Counted from the first letter of the stretch, positions 8,175 through 18,365 are shown. The stretch is 64,000 nt of DNA from Bradyrhizobium ivorense (GCF_900696085.1 NZ_CAADFC020000004.1:1557501-1621500), one strand, 5' to 3'. Notes: a model not told the origin generated them from the letters alone. A program made the numbers and translations.

Positions 8175-9152
8175 ATGTCCGAAGCCGACAACAACAGATC
8201 CTCACGGATCGCGCTGCTTGGCGTTCCGATCGAGATCGGCGCGGCGCAGGCCGGCCCGCTGATGGGACCGGACGCACTGCGCACCGCCGGGATCGCGCGG
8301 CTGCTCGAGCAGCTCGGTTTTCAGGTCGACGACCACGGCAACCTGGCGATCCCCGCGGTCGTCAACGACGGCCCGGTGCCGGCAAACACAAAGTTCTATG
8401 ACGAGGTGAAGACCTGGACCCGCGCGCTGTCCGAGCGCGCCTACTGGCTGGCGCAGTCCGGCGCGATCCCGATCTTCATGGGCGGCGATCACTCGCTGTC
8501 GATGGGCTCGATCAACGGCGTCGCGCGCTACTGGCAGGAGCAGGGCCGGCCGCTGTTCGCGCTGTGGGTCGACGCCCACACCGACTACAACACGCCGGCC
8601 ACCACCATCACCGGCAACATGCACGGCATGTCCGCGGCGTTCCTGTGCGGCGAGCCCGGGCTCGACGACCTGCTCGGCGGCTTGCCGCGCGCCAGCATCC
8701 CGCCGAGCCAGCTCGATGTGATCGGCGCGCGTTCGATCGATCCGCTGGAGCGCAAGCTGCTGCGGCAGCGCAACGTCTCGATCGCCGACATGCGGCAGAT
8801 CGACGAGTTCGGCGTCGCGGTGCTGACCCGCCGCGTGATCGAGCGCGTGCGCGCCAAGAACGGCGTGCTGCACGTCTCGTTCGACGTCGACTTCCTCGAT
8901 CCGGCGGTGGCGCCCGGCGTCGGCACCACGGTGCCGGGCGGCGCGACCTATCGCGAAGCCCATCTGATCATGGAGCTGCTGCACGACTCTGGATTGGTGC
9001 GCTCGCTCGACATCGTCGAGCTCAACCCGTTCCTCGACGAGCGCGGCCGCACCGCGCGCGTCGCGGTCGAATTGATCGGCAGCCTGTTCGGCTTGCAGAT
9101 TACGGACAGACAGACGCCGAGCAACGCCGTGCTGCCGGGGATGGGGGAGTAG
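8175..9152 (+). CDS. rocF: Arginase
   Basis: 325 residues. It hydrolyses arginine to ornithine and urea using a binuclear manganese centre, in the cytosol. All metal-binding signatures are visible: GGDHSLSMG, WVDAHTDYNTP and SFDVDFLDPAVAPGVGT, plus the substrate-side VELNPFLDE. The start ATG at 8175 (MSEADNNR) is chosen over upstream in-frame codons because the conserved core begins 13 residues later. Agmatinase-family relatives share the metal motifs, but spacing and length favour arginase. No arginine catabolic partner adjoins. Confidence 0.92.
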   Translation: MSEADNNRSSRIALLGVPIEIGAAQAGPLMGPDALRTAGIARLLEQLGFQVDDHGNLAIPAVVNDGPVPANTKFYDEVKTWTRALSERAYWLAQSGAIPIFMGGDHSLSMGSINGVARYWQEQGRPLFALWVDAHTDYNTPATTITGNMHGMSAAFLCGEPGLDDLLGGLPRASIPPSQLDVIGARSIDPLERKLLRQRNVSIADMRQIDEFGVAVLTRRVIERVRAKNGVLHVSFDVDFLDPAVAPGVGTTVPGGATYREAHLIMELLHDSGLVRSLDIVELNPFLDERGRTARVAVELIGSLFGLQITDRQTPSNAVLPGMGE

Positions 9153-9170
9153 CGCGCTCGCTCTATCCCC

Positions 9171-9280
9171 GTCATCCTGAGGTGCGAGCCTCTTCGGCGA
9201 GCCTCGAAGGATGAATCGGCCTTAAAGCCGGGCCGTCGACCCTTCGAGGGCCGCTGAAGAAGCGGCCACCTCAGGGTGAC
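9171..9280. repeat. Intergenic palindromic repeat, family B (copy 2)
   Basis: Nearly identical to the copy at 3575-3682: GTCATCCTGAGGTGCGAGCC at the left and GCGGCCACCTCAGGGTGAC at the right. Confidence 0.9.
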
Positions 9281-9308
9281 GGTGATGGTTTGCTCAGCTT
9301 GCTCGGTG

Positions 9309-9412
9309 GTCATCACCCGGCTTGACCGGGTGATCCAGTATTCCAGAGACGCCGGTGATAGAAGCGAGGGGCCGCGGCGTACTGGATCGCCCGGTCAAGC
9401 CGGGCGATGACA
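9309..9412. repeat. Intergenic palindromic repeat, family D (copy 2)
   Basis: GTCATCACCCGGCTTGACCG at the left and CGGTCAAGCCGGGCGATGAC at the right form long complementary arms. The middle carries GATCCAGTATTCCAGAG and CGGCGTACTGGATCGC. Confidence 0.9.
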
Positions 9413-9479
9413 ACGGTAGATGAGGACAAAGCTTCACAAGCTCTCAGGGTGACGGATCGAGAGTTGGTTTCTCGAATGA

Positions 9480-9507
9480 AAAAGGCGGCCACACGGGCCG
9501 CCTTTTC
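9480..9507 (-). terminator. Rho-independent terminator of pckA
   Basis: On the minus strand, AAAAGGCGGCC, a short CGTGT loop, and GGCCGCC are followed by TTTTT. The seven-base GC stem with A-tract and T-tract sits 23 bases past the pckA stop codon and fits an intrinsic terminator well. Confidence 0.88.
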
Positions 9508-9530
9508 AACCACGCAAATCAGGACGCGGC

Positions 9531-11147
9531 CTATTCGGCCGCCACTTTGACGTCCGGCGCGGCGGCGCGGACTTCGGCGTCGACCTGGGCTTCGAACTTG
9601 GCGAAATTCTTGGCGAACATGCCGACCAGCGCACGCGCGGTCTTGTCGAACTCGGCCTTGTCGGCCCAGGTCTTGATCGGATCGAGCAGATGCGGCTCGA
9701 CGCCCGGCAGCGAGGTCGGCACCGCGAAGCCGAAATACCTGTCGGTGCGGAAGCTCGCATTGCGCAGGCTGCCGTCGAGCGCGGCGGTGAGCAGCGCGCG
9801 GGTCACCTTGATCGGCATGCGGCGGCCGGTGCCGTACTTGCCGCCGGTCCAGCCGGTGTTGACCAGCCAGCAATCGACATCGTGCTTGGCGATCAGCTCG
9901 CGCAGCATGTTGCCGTAGACCGAGGGATCGCGCGGCAGGAACGGCGAGCCGAAGCAGGTGGAGAATTCCGGCTGCGGCTCGTTGCCGAGGCCGCGCTCGG
10001 TGCCGGCGACCTTGGCGGTGTAGCCGGACAGGAAGTGATACATCGCCTGCGCCGGCGTCAGCTTGGCGATCGGCGGCATCACGCCGAAGGCGTCGGCGGC
10101 GAGCATCACCACGTTCTTCGGATGCGGCGCGCAGCCGGTGCGCGAGGCGTTCGGAATGAAGTCGAGCGGATAGGCCGAGCGGGTGTTCTCGGTCTTCGAG
10201 CCGTCGTCGAAATCGGGCACGCGGTCGTTCGCGCCGAGCACGACGTTCTCCAGCACCGCGCCGAAGCGCTTGCTGGCGGCGTAGATTTCCGGCTCGGCTT
10301 CGCCGGACAGCTTGATGCACTTGGCGTAGCAGCCGCCTTCGAAATTGAAGACGCCGTCCTCGCTCCAGCCGTGCTCATCGTCGCCGATCAGCGTGCGCTT
10401 GGGATCGGCCGACAGCGTGGTCTTGCCGGTGCCTGATAGCCCGAAGAAGATCGCGGTATCGCCGGCGGGCCCGACATTGGCCGAGCAATGCATCGGCATC
10501 ACGCCCTTCTCGGGCAGGTAATAGTTCAGCGTGGTGAACACGCTCTTCTTCATCTCGCCGGCATATTGCGAGCCGCCGATCAGGACGATCTTGCGCGCGA
10601 AATCGATCGCGACGACGTTCTCCGAGCGCACGCCGTGACGCTTCGGATCGGCGCGGAAGCTCGGCAGGTCGATGATGGTCAGCTCTGGCACGAAGCTCGC
10701 GAGCTCCGACGTCTCGGGACGGATCAGGAGCGTGCGGATGAACAGCGAATGCCAGGCGAGCTCGGTGAAGACGCGCGTCTTGATGCGATGCTTGGGATCG
10801 GCGCCGCCGTAGAGATCCTGCGCGAACAGCGTCATGCCTTCGGCGTGCTTGAGGAAGTCGGCATGGAGCGTCGCGAACTGCTCCGAGGTGATCGACTGAT
10901 TGCCCGCCCACCACATGTTCTTGTCGGTCAGGCCGTCGCGAACCGTGAACTTGTCCTTCGGGCTGCGGCCGGTGAACACACCGGTGTCCGCGCAAAGCGC
11001 GCCGTCGGCCGAGAGCACCGCTTCGCCATTGCGCAACGAATGCTCGTAGAGCTGGGGTGCGCCGTAGTTCCAATGCACGCCCTTGAGATTTTTTAAGCCG
11101 AATTTGTCGGCGCCGAAGGCACCGTTATGCACGCCCGTCTCTTGCAC
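9531..11147 (-). CDS. pckA: Phosphoenolpyruvate carboxykinase (ATP)
   Basis: 538 residues, the usual length. It makes phosphoenolpyruvate from oxaloacetate and ATP, the entry to gluconeogenesis from dicarboxylates. The P-loop [16 protein letters not shown] (about residues 234-249) and the following GDDEHGW metal-binding motif are intact; [10 protein letters not shown] and [12 protein letters not shown] are further active-site segments. The start is GTG at 11147, supported by AGGAGG six bases upstream. In rhizobia pckA lies beside the chvI/chvG genes, as here, with two genes in between. The upstream 312-base gap (11148-11459) must hold its promoter; I see no further gene there. Confidence 0.97.
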   Translation of the reverse strand: MQETGVHNGAFGADKFGLKNLKGVHWNYGAPQLYEHSLRNGEAVLSADGALCADTGVFTGRSPKDKFTVRDGLTDKNMWWAGNQSITSEQFATLHADFLKHAEGMTLFAQDLYGGADPKHRIKTRVFTELAWHSLFIRTLLIRPETSELASFVPELTIIDLPSFRADPKRHGVRSENVVAIDFARKIVLIGGSQYAGEMKKSVFTTLNYYLPEKGVMPMHCSANVGPAGDTAIFFGLSGTGKTTLSADPKRTLIGDDEHGWSEDGVFNFEGGCYAKCIKLSGEAEPEIYAASKRFGAVLENVVLGANDRVPDFDDGSKTENTRSAYPLDFIPNASRTGCAPHPKNVVMLAADAFGVMPPIAKLTPAQAMYHFLSGYTAKVAGTERGLGNEPQPEFSTCFGSPFLPRDPSVYGNMLRELIAKHDVDCWLVNTGWTGGKYGTGRRMPIKVTRALLTAALDGSLRNASFRTDRYFGFAVPTSLPGVEPHLLDPIKTWADKAEFDKTARALVGMFAKNFAKFEAQVDAEVRAAAPDVKVAAE

Positions 11148-11459
11148 GAAGAACCTCCTCGAACCCGCGTATCCTTGTTCGCGCGAATGTCGCCAAACGC
11201 GCCCCGCCGCGGTGACCGTCTGTGGAATATAGCCTCTCGGCTCCGGTCCGGCGACCTAATAGTGGGGATCGCCGGGCTTGCCAAGCTAGTCGACTGGCTT
11301 TTGGTTGATTCCAAGGCAGCCACATCGTCATGTGCATATGCCGCAGCGCGGCAGCGTTTCGCCCTGCTTTCGCTTTCCTGTTGTTTTCAAAGGAGACGCG
11401 CGGCGTTTCGCCACCATACTCCCTGTCTACAGGGCGCTGCGATGCACAATCGGTGCCAG
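11148..11459. other. Gene-free stretch upstream of pckA
   Basis: No convincing coding frame, repeat family or hairpin is visible. It separates the TPR-CHAT gene end from the pckA ribosome binding site and should contain the pckA promoter. I could not place a reliable -35/-10 pair. Confidence 0.5.
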
Positions 11460-14054
11460 TCAGCGGGCCGCGCCCTCGCCGATCAGGGCGAACGGCGCCC
11501 AGAATGCCGGGTATGCATTTCGCGGCGACGATGTGTCGTTGAGATAGGCCAGCATGGCTTGGCGCAGCGCCTCGGCGCGACCGAGCATCGGATCGGCCTT
11601 CAAACGATCGAATGTCGATGTGGTCAGCCGCGTTGCGGCCTCCGAATCCACCGACCAGTGCGACACCAGCAATGCCCGCGCGCCGGCATAGAAGAACGAC
11701 CGCGCCAGCCCCGAGAGGGCTTCGGCACCGGGCTTGTCGCCGGCTATCGTGTTGCACGCAGATAGCACCACCCAATCGGCGTTGAGCTTGAGCTGCGCGA
11801 CCTCGCTTGCGGTCAGCAGGCCGTCGTCGAAAGCGGACGGCTGTTTTGGAATGCTCAAGACCAGAGAAGGTTCCGCAAGACCTTTCACATCGCCGGCGAC
11901 AAGGCCGTGCGTCGCGAAATAGACGATGCCGTAATCGGCCAATTGCGCGCGTTTGACCGTGGTTTCGCTGGCGTCGGCGCCGAGATGGATGTCGGTAGTG
12001 GCTGCGCCGAGATCCTTTGCAACGGCATTCAACTCGTCGGCGGTATCAGGCAGTTGCGGCAGCGCCGCCGCAAGCCGCACGCGATCGACGCCGGCGCCCT
12101 GCCAGAAATCGGTGTAGGCCGAAGTGACCAGCGCACGCGAGGCCTGCTTGACGGCCGTGCGGTTGTCGCCGGCGCCTTCGAGCGACGGATTGAACAGGGG
12201 ATCGCCGAAGCCGGTCAGTGGCTTGGTGCTCTGCTCCTTGCGCGCGAACACGCGCGAGGCCTTCAGGCTGGAGGCCGCCGGCAGGATCGAGACGGACTGC
12301 CGCTTCAACAGCCAGGCGGCGTCGCGATAGCCGGCAAAGGTTTCGGGAATCGCGGCCGGCGGCGGCGCGGTGACCAGCAAATGAAATGGTAGCGCTGTCA
12401 GCGATCCAACCGGCGCAACCAGCAGGCTGCGCTTGTCCTTGATGAGCGATTCCACCGGGCCGAGCAGCGCCGCATAGAGCTCGTTGGCCAGCGCCAGATC
12501 GAACAGGCCGGCCTTGCCGGTGGCGTCCTGCGCCTTGCCGATGTCGAGGCCGCGGCGAAACGCAGCAACCTTCGCCGACAATGCGCCGGCGCCGAGCGGA
12601 ATGGATGTCCAATCGACGCCATCGCGGGTCAGCGCGAACACAAAGCTTTCCTTCTCGGCGACCGCGAACAGCACCATGGCCTCGTCGGCGGCAAGCAGCG
12701 ACTGGATCTCCTTTGCGGTCATCGGCAGCGGATTCGACAGCGCGGCATAGTCGGGGAATTCGCTGGCAAACGTCTTTTGCAGGCTGGCGCGTTCGGCAGC
12801 GATCGCGGCGAGCCGCGCGCGGCTTTTCGCCTCGGCGGCCGCATCGCGTTTGGCGCGATCCTTCGACACCGCCGACAGCAGCGACTTGTCGAGCGCCTCG
12901 GCCTCGCTTGCGAGATCCTGATCGCGGCGAACCAGTTGCGCGAGCCGATCGGTGCCGGCGGCCAGCCGCACCGCAAGCTTGTTCACCGCCGACGCCGCCG
13001 ATGATTGCGTGGCGCGCTGCACCACGTTGAGCGCATCGTCGAGCGCCTTCTCGCTCGGCAGCAGTTGCTGACGCTGCGCGGCCAGCAGCACCGGCAGCGC
13101 GACGCGGAGCTGCATGCGGCCGCTTGCGATCGTGGTCTGCACGATCGGCAGCGCATCCTTGGTGTGGCCTTCGGCCTGGTAGAGCGAGGCGAGGTTGTTG
13201 AGCGATATCGCAAGATCGGGATGATCGGGCCCGAGCGCGGCTTGCCGGATCGCGACGGCGCGCTGATACAGCGGCTCGGCGTCCGTATAGCGGCCCTGGC
13301 GTTCGTAGAGATCGGCAAGGTTGTTGAGCGAGCGCGCGACGTCGGGATGCTCACGCCCCAAAACCTTCTCGCGGATCGCAAGCGAACGCCGGATCAGCGG
13401 TTCGGCCTCCGCGTAGCGGCCCTGCACCTTCTCGACCTGGCCGAGATTGTTGAGCAGCGTCGCGACCGCGGGATGCTCGCGGCCGGCGGCCTTCTCGTAG
13501 ATCGCCAGCGCCCGCTTGAACAACGGCTCGGAATCCTCATGGCGGTCGAGCTTTTCGTAGAGCGTGGCGAGATTGTTGATCGATTGGCCGAGATCGGGAT
13601 GGTTCGGCCCGAGCGCCTTCTCGCGGATCGCAAGCGCGCGCCTGAACAGCGGCTCGGCGTCGGCATAGCGCTGCTGGCGCTGATAGAGCGCGGCGAGATT
13701 GTTCAACTCCGGCGCCGCCTCGGCGGAGTTGAGGCCGGACACCTTGTCGAGAATCGCGATGGCGCGCTTGAGCAGCGGCTCCGCCTCGGCGTCGCGGCCC
13801 TGCTCGCCATAGAGCTGGGCGAGATTGTTCAGCGCCGCCGCGACGTCGCGATTGTCGGGGCCGTATTTCTTCTCGAGACTATCGAGCTGGCCCTGCGCCA
13901 GCGGCACGGCTTCGGCATATTTGCCGGCGCGGCTGAGCGCGTTGATTTTAGCGCTCAGCGCAGCGACGCCTTCCGCGAACGCCGGCGCACTCAGGCCGGT
14001 ACTTGCGGCAAGCGCGAGCCACGCCGCGACGACCAGATGAATGCCTGACTTCAT
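11460..14054 (-). CDS. TPR-repeat CHAT domain protein, secreted
   Basis: 864 residues. The first 28 residues (ending APAFAEG) form a Sec signal peptide. Residues about 35-330 contain six to seven regular 42-residue tetratricopeptide repeats of the kinesin-light-chain type (pattern EPLFKRALAIYEKAAGREHP). A linker with charged coil follows, and residues about 560-864 form a CHAT domain, a caspase-like peptidase fold. Both catalytic candidates are present: the histidine in YFATHGLVAGD and the cysteine in VVLSACNT. TPR-CHAT proteins are thought to bind a partner through the TPRs and cleave a target; the target is unknown. The signal peptide places it in the periplasm. No partner gene adjoins. Confidence 0.88.
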   Translation of the reverse strand: MKSGIHLVVAAWLALAASTGLSAPAFAEGVAALSAKINALSRAGKYAEAVPLAQGQLDSLEKKYGPDNRDVAAALNNLAQLYGEQGRDAEAEPLLKRAIAILDKVSGLNSAEAAPELNNLAALYQRQQRYADAEPLFRRALAIREKALGPNHPDLGQSINNLATLYEKLDRHEDSEPLFKRALAIYEKAAGREHPAVATLLNNLGQVEKVQGRYAEAEPLIRRSLAIREKVLGREHPDVARSLNNLADLYERQGRYTDAEPLYQRAVAIRQAALGPDHPDLAISLNNLASLYQAEGHTKDALPIVQTTIASGRMQLRVALPVLLAAQRQQLLPSEKALDDALNVVQRATQSSAASAVNKLAVRLAAGTDRLAQLVRRDQDLASEAEALDKSLLSAVSKDRAKRDAAAEAKSRARLAAIAAERASLQKTFASEFPDYAALSNPLPMTAKEIQSLLAADEAMVLFAVAEKESFVFALTRDGVDWTSIPLGAGALSAKVAAFRRGLDIGKAQDATGKAGLFDLALANELYAALLGPVESLIKDKRSLLVAPVGSLTALPFHLLVTAPPPAAIPETFAGYRDAAWLLKRQSVSILPAASSLKASRVFARKEQSTKPLTGFGDPLFNPSLEGAGDNRTAVKQASRALVTSAYTDFWQGAGVDRVRLAAALPQLPDTADELNAVAKDLGAATTDIHLGADASETTVKRAQLADYGIVYFATHGLVAGDVKGLAEPSLVLSIPKQPSAFDDGLLTASEVAQLKLNADWVVLSACNTIAGDKPGAEALSGLARSFFYAGARALLVSHWSVDSEAATRLTTSTFDRLKADPMLGRAEALRQAMLAYLNDTSSPRNAYPAFWAPFALIGEGAAR

Positions 14055-14200
14055 GAGCCTCGCTCCGCCGCATCACCGATCGCGCAAGGAGCAGTGGTCG
14101 TGCGACATGATGCCTCGCTGCGCTGCCAAGGGTCTGCCATGGGTCGCGGCAGCGACAATGTCCGTTCAAGGCCTGGAAGATTTGTCGCGATCGGTGATCG

Positions 14201-14935
14201 CTACGTCTTGGCGCGCGCCTCACCGGCGAGCCGGACCAGCATCTTGCGCAGCGACGTGCCATCGGTGACGCGCTCGGGAAAATCCAGCCGCAGCGTCTTG
14301 CGGCCGGCCTGCAGGTCGATGCCGTCGGGGTCGCAGCCGGTTGTGATCCAGTCCGCACTCTCGGCGCCGAGCAGGCGGGTGGCATAGAGGTTCATCGCCT
14401 CGCGGTGGTCCTCGTTCATATGCGCGACCGCGCCCGCCTCAGCCTCCAGCAGCGGCTCGGCATCGCTCAGATCGGTCAGGAACTGTGCAGGGCTGAGGTC
14501 GACGATGCGGCCGAACCCGGCGACCAGGTGGGCGCCGCTCGGCCGCACCTGAAAAAACGAAAAATCCTTAAATTCAACAAAGGCTTCCGCTGATGGATGG
14601 GCCGCGAGGTAGCGCCGGCGAACGAGTTCCCGCTCAGCCTCCACAACCTCCTCCGCCCGCCCCGCCAGCATGATCCGGGCGCCTTCCAGCGGATCGCCCT
14701 CGGCGCGCTCGTCCAGCATCAGCGACACCCGGCCGTCGGCCAGGATGTTCCGGGTGTGCAGAGCCAGCCGCGAAATCAGCAGAATCGGGGCGCCGTCCGG
14801 ATGGCTGGCCAGATTGACCAGCGAACAATAGGGATCGCCGCTGCCGGTCATCAGGGTGGCGAGCGCCCCCTGGCGGCTGCGGCGGAGCAGCGAGCGGGCG
14901 AGGTGAGCGGAGTCGAAATCGGCGGTCGGTTGCAT
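14201..14935 (-). CDS. HugZ-like FMN-binding split-barrel protein with DUF2470 domain
   Basis: 244 residues. The N-terminal two thirds form a pyridoxamine-phosphate-oxidase-type split barrel (RQGALATLMTGSGDPYCSLV, ISRLALHTRNILADGRVSL, AGRAEEV). The C-terminal part, containing AVAHMNEDHREAMNLYATRL, is the DUF2470 domain found in HugZ/HutZ proteins that bind and degrade heme. The conserved MNEDH histidine is present. Start ATG at 14933-14935; the ribosome binding site is weak. It is divergent from chvI. Heme degradation is likely by family but no heme uptake genes adjoin. Confidence 0.82.
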   Translation of the reverse strand: MQPTADFDSAHLARSLLRRSRQGALATLMTGSGDPYCSLVNLASHPDGAPILLISRLALHTRNILADGRVSLMLDERAEGDPLEGARIMLAGRAEEVVEAERELVRRRYLAAHPSAEAFVEFKDFSFFQVRPSGAHLVAGFGRIVDLSPAQFLTDLSDAEPLLEAEAGAVAHMNEDHREAMNLYATRLLGAESADWITTGCDPDGIDLQAGRKTLRLDFPERVTDGTSLRKMLVRLAGEARAKT

Positions 14936-15178
14936 GGGAGGCCTGTTGGGTCAGTTTAATTGCGGAACCCGCCGCTTTGCGATGAAAAAGGGCCTTTTCT
15001 CGTGGTCTCAGGGTGCTATATGGGGTCCATCGCATGGGACGCAGAAGCAGTTTTTGCGGAACTCGGTCACACTTCAGCCCAGCTTGCATTGCTCGGTTGA
15101 CCACGTTCGAAGCCCATTTTGACGGCGCGTCGCTTGGAATGCCCGCCGTTTAAGCCACTCTCATTGTGAAAGCAGCTC
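14936..15178. promoter_or_regulatory. Divergent intergenic region ahead of chvI
   Basis: This 243-base gap separates the HugZ-like gene (minus) from chvI (plus) and must contain both promoters. It is AT-richer than its flanks around 14945-15010. No clear inverted repeat or riboswitch is seen. An autoregulatory ChvI site would be expected in this stretch by analogy with other rhizobia, but I could not identify it. Confidence 0.4.
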
Positions 15179-15880
15179 ATGCCCACAATCGCCTTGGTCG
15201 ACGACGACCGCAACATTCTCACTTCCGTCTCGATCGCGCTCGAAGCCGAAGGCTATCGCATCATGACCTACACGGATGGTGCATCGGCGCTGGATGGATT
15301 TCGAACGTCGCCGCCCGACCTCGCGATCCTCGATATCAAGATGCCACGGATGGACGGCATGGAGACGCTGCGGCGGCTGCGCCAGAAGTCCGACCTGCCG
15401 GTGATTTTCCTGACCTCCAAGGATGAAGAGATCGACGAGCTGTTCGGCCTGAAAATGGGCGCCGACGATTTCATCCGCAAGCCGTTCTCGCAGCGCCTGC
15501 TGGTCGAACGCGTCAAGGCCGTGCTCCGCCGCGGCCAGCCGAAGGATCCGACCGCGCCGCCGAAGGAGCCGGACGCCCGCGCGCTCGACCGCGGCCTGCT
15601 GCGGATGGACCCGGAGCGCCACACCTGCACCTGGAAGAACGAGCCGGTGACGCTGACGGTGACCGAGTTCTTGATCCTGCAGGCGCTGGCGACGCGGCCC
15701 GGCGTGGTGAAGAGCCGCAACGCGCTGATGGACGCCGCCTATGACGACCAAGTCTATGTCGACGACCGCACCATCGACAGCCACATCAAGCGGCTGCGCA
15801 AGAAGTTCAAGGTCGTGGACGACGAGTTCGAGATGATCGAGACGCTGTACGGCGTCGGCTATCGCTTCAAGGAAGCCTGA
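15179..15880 (+). CDS. chvI: Response regulator ChvI (OmpR family)
   Basis: 233 residues. The receiver domain (1-120) has the acidic pocket LVDDDRNIL, the phospho-acceptor in [13 protein letters not shown] and the lysine in FIRKPFS. The C-terminal winged helix shows [20 protein letters not shown] and [13 protein letters not shown], the OmpR/PhoB DNA-binding signature. With ChvG it controls envelope stress, acid response and exopolysaccharide in rhizobia and Agrobacterium. It lies 104 bases before chvG, in the conserved chvI-chvG-hprK-EIIA-HPr order. Confidence 0.96.
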   Translation: MPTIALVDDDRNILTSVSIALEAEGYRIMTYTDGASALDGFRTSPPDLAILDIKMPRMDGMETLRRLRQKSDLPVIFLTSKDEEIDELFGLKMGADDFIRKPFSQRLLVERVKAVLRRGQPKDPTAPPKEPDARALDRGLLRMDPERHTCTWKNEPVTLTVTEFLILQALATRPGVVKSRNALMDAAYDDQVYVDDRTIDSHIKRLRKKFKVVDDEFEMIETLYGVGYRFKEA

Positions 15881-15984
15881 TCTGCGCTAATGGGGCGGTT
15901 TGTTAACTGACAGCGTCCGCGCGGCTGGGATAAGCTCTCGCGGACGCCTGCTTCGCGGGGCAACCTCCAATCCAACCGGCAGTC

Positions 15985-17802
15985 TTGCCAGTGCTTGATC
16001 GAACGCAGCCCGAGCCTGGACTGAACAACGGGGACGCGTCACAGCTCCTCGAACAGGACCTCGTCGCCGACGATGCAGCGGCGCGGGACAAAGGCTGGCG
16101 GCGTCCGCTGAGCTGGCTGCGCCGCGCCGGCCAGTTCTTCTTCGCACTGTCGTTCTCGAGCCTGACGCGCCGCATCGTCTCGCTCAATCTGGCCGGCCTC
16201 GTCGCGCTGGTCGCCAGCATCCTCTATCTCTCGCAGTTCCGGCAGGGCCTGATCGAGGCCCGCACCCAGAGCCTGCTGGTCTATGCCGAGATCATCTCGG
16301 AGGCGATCGCAGCCTCGGCGACGGTCGAAGGCAATACCGTCACCATCGATCCCGACCGCCTGCTCGACCTGAAGCCCGGCGAGAGCTTTGGCCAGCCGGA
16401 CGAATCGGCCGATTTCCCGATCAATCCCGAGCGCGTCGCGCCGGTGCTGCGCCGGCTGATCGCGCCGACCAAGACGCGGGCCCGCATCTTCGACCGCGAC
16501 GGCGGGCTGATCCTCGACAGCCGCAATCTGTTTGCCCGCGGCGACGTGCTGCGCTTCGAGCTGCCGCCGCCGTCGGAGAAGCCGTCGCTGTACGAAAAGA
16601 CCAAGATCGCGATCAAGACCTGGTTCAACCGCGGCGACCTGCCGGTCTACCGCGAACTCGGTCCCGAAGGCGGCAAGGGCTATCCCGAAGTCGCCCAGTC
16701 GCTCGAGGGCATGAAGAGCAGCATGGTCCGCGTCACCGAGCGCGGCGCGGTCGTGGTGTCGGTCGCAGTGCCGGTGCAGCATTTCCGCGCGGTGCGCGGC
16801 GCGCTGATGCTGACCACCCAAGGTGACGACATCGACCAGCTGGTGCTGTCCGAGCGTCTCGCCATCCTCAAGGTCGGCGGCGTCGCGTCCGCGGTCATGA
16901 TCATGCTGTCGCTGCTCCTGGCGAGCACGATTGCGGGCCCGGTGCGGCGGCTCGCCTACGGCGCCGAGCGCGTCCGCCACCGCATCCAGACCCGCGTCGA
17001 AATTCCCGACTTCACCGGGCGCCGCGACGAGATCGGCCATCTGTCCGGCGCGCTGCGCGACATGACCAACGCGCTGTACAGCCGCATCGAGGCGATCGAG
17101 ATGTTCGCCGCCGACGTCGCCCACGAGCTGAAGAACCCGCTGACCTCGCTGCGCTCCGCGGTCGAGACGCTGCCGCTGGCGCGCAACGAGAACAGCCGCG
17201 CGCGGCTGCTCGCCGTGATCGAGCACGACGTCCAGCGGCTCGACCGCCTGATCTCCGACATCTCGGACGCCAGCCGGCTCGACGCCGAGTTGCAGCGCCA
17301 AGACATGGCGCCGGTCGATCTGCGCCGGCTGTTGACGACACTGACCGGCGTCGCCAACGAGACCCGGCTCGGCCACGACGTCGCCGTCGAGGCCCGCTTC
17401 GAGGGCCGCGGACCGACCGACACGCTGTCGGTGCCCGGCCATGATTCACGGCTCGGCCAGGTGATCTCGAACCTGCTGTCGAATGCGCAGTCGTTCTCCA
17501 AGCCCGGCGACAAGGTGCGCATCGTCTGCCGCCGCGTCCGCGGCGAGGTCGAGATCGTGGTCGACGATGACGGCCCCGGCATCGGCGAGGATGCGCTGGA
17601 GCGGATCTTCGAGCGCTTCTACACCGACCGGCCGCACCAGGGCTTTGGCCAGAACTCGGGCCTCGGCCTTTCGATCTCCAAGCAGATCATCGAAGCGCAT
17701 GGCGGGCGGATCTGGGCCGAGAACCGCTTTGGCGCAGCGGACGAGGACGGCAAGCCCACGATCGCCGGCGCGCGATTCGTGGTCCGGCTGCCTTCGCTAT
17801 GA
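15985..17802 (+). CDS. chvG: Sensor histidine kinase ChvG/ExoS
   Basis: 605 residues. One membrane helix at about 60-85 and a second at about 290-315 enclose a periplasmic sensor domain of about 200 residues. After the second helix come a HAMP linker, the H-box DVAHELKNPLTSLRSAVETL with the phosphorylated histidine, the N-box VISNLLSNAQSFS, and the G-boxes DDDGPGIG and NSGLGLSIS of the ATPase domain. TTG at 15985 is used as start; GTG at 15991 is equally possible. The stop overlaps the hprK start by four bases (ATGA), indicating translational coupling. It phosphorylates ChvI. Confidence 0.95.
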   Translation: MPVLDRTQPEPGLNNGDASQLLEQDLVADDAAARDKGWRRPLSWLRRAGQFFFALSFSSLTRRIVSLNLAGLVALVASILYLSQFRQGLIEARTQSLLVYAEIISEAIAASATVEGNTVTIDPDRLLDLKPGESFGQPDESADFPINPERVAPVLRRLIAPTKTRARIFDRDGGLILDSRNLFARGDVLRFELPPPSEKPSLYEKTKIAIKTWFNRGDLPVYRELGPEGGKGYPEVAQSLEGMKSSMVRVTERGAVVVSVAVPVQHFRAVRGALMLTTQGDDIDQLVLSERLAILKVGGVASAVMIMLSLLLASTIAGPVRRLAYGAERVRHRIQTRVEIPDFTGRRDEIGHLSGALRDMTNALYSRIEAIEMFAADVAHELKNPLTSLRSAVETLPLARNENSRARLLAVIEHDVQRLDRLISDISDASRLDAELQRQDMAPVDLRRLLTTLTGVANETRLGHDVAVEARFEGRGPTDTLSVPGHDSRLGQVISNLLSNAQSFSKPGDKVRIVCRRVRGEVEIVVDDDGPGIGEDALERIFERFYTDRPHQGFGQNSGLGLSISKQIIEAHGGRIWAENRFGAADEDGKPTIAGARFVVRLPSL

Positions 17803-18365
17803 GCGACAATTCAAGCGTGCACGCATCCGCCGTCCTAGTTGGCGAACGGGCCGTGCTGATCCGGGGCCCCTCGGGGGCCGGCAAGTCCCGTCTGGCGTTC
17901 GATCTGATTCTCGCCGGGCGCACCGGACAGCTTCCGCAGGCCATTTTGGTGGGGGACGACCGTGTCCATCTCGACACAGCCGGCGAACAATTGTGGGTCC
18001 GCCCGGCGCCGCAATTGGCCGGTCTGATCGAAATCCGGGGCCTCGGAATCCGCCATTGCCCGTTCGTGGCAGAGGCCATCGTCGGGCTCGTCGTCGATCT
18101 GGCCGCTGACGATGCAGAGCGGCTGCCTCCGCCGGAGGCACTCAAAATCAGCCTCAATGGTGTTTTGATACCGAGAATCCCGGTTTCCGCCGGTTTCCAA
18201 CCCCTGCCGCTGGTTGTCGCAGCGCTGACGACAACTGAAAGTTCATGTTCCCGTAATCTTGCGGGCAATTGTGGGAAGGGAATTGGTAACCATATCACAT
18301 CCACTATCGCGCCGGATTTAGTCGGCGCAGCCTCCCCTCTCTACCGCCAGGATCAGGGAGACTAG
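17799..18365 (+). CDS. hprK: HPr kinase/phosphorylase, short alphaproteobacterial type
   Basis: 188 residues, about half the length of the Gram-positive HprK: only the C-terminal catalytic domain is present, as is normal in alphaproteobacteria. The Walker A motif is RGPSGAGKSRLAFDLI (about residues 22-37), with DDRVHL and the conserved IEIRGLGI signature after it. It phosphorylates and dephosphorylates a serine in HPr (gene at 18851-19177). It overlaps chvG by four bases, linking PTS state to the ChvG/ChvI system. Confidence 0.93.
   Translation: MSDNSSVHASAVLVGERAVLIRGPSGAGKSRLAFDLILAGRTGQLPQAILVGDDRVHLDTAGEQLWVRPAPQLAGLIEIRGLGIRHCPFVAEAIVGLVVDLAADDAERLPPPEALKISLNGVLIPRIPVSAGFQPLPLVVAALTTTESSCSRNLAGNCGKGIGNHITSTIAPDLVGAASPLYRQDQGD

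Noticed and set aside
11460..14054. Reading the periodic TPR-coding DNA (13100-13900) as a tandem DNA repeat or CRISPR-like array
   Set aside because: The 126-base periodicity comes from 42-residue TPR units in one open frame, and the copies are not identical.
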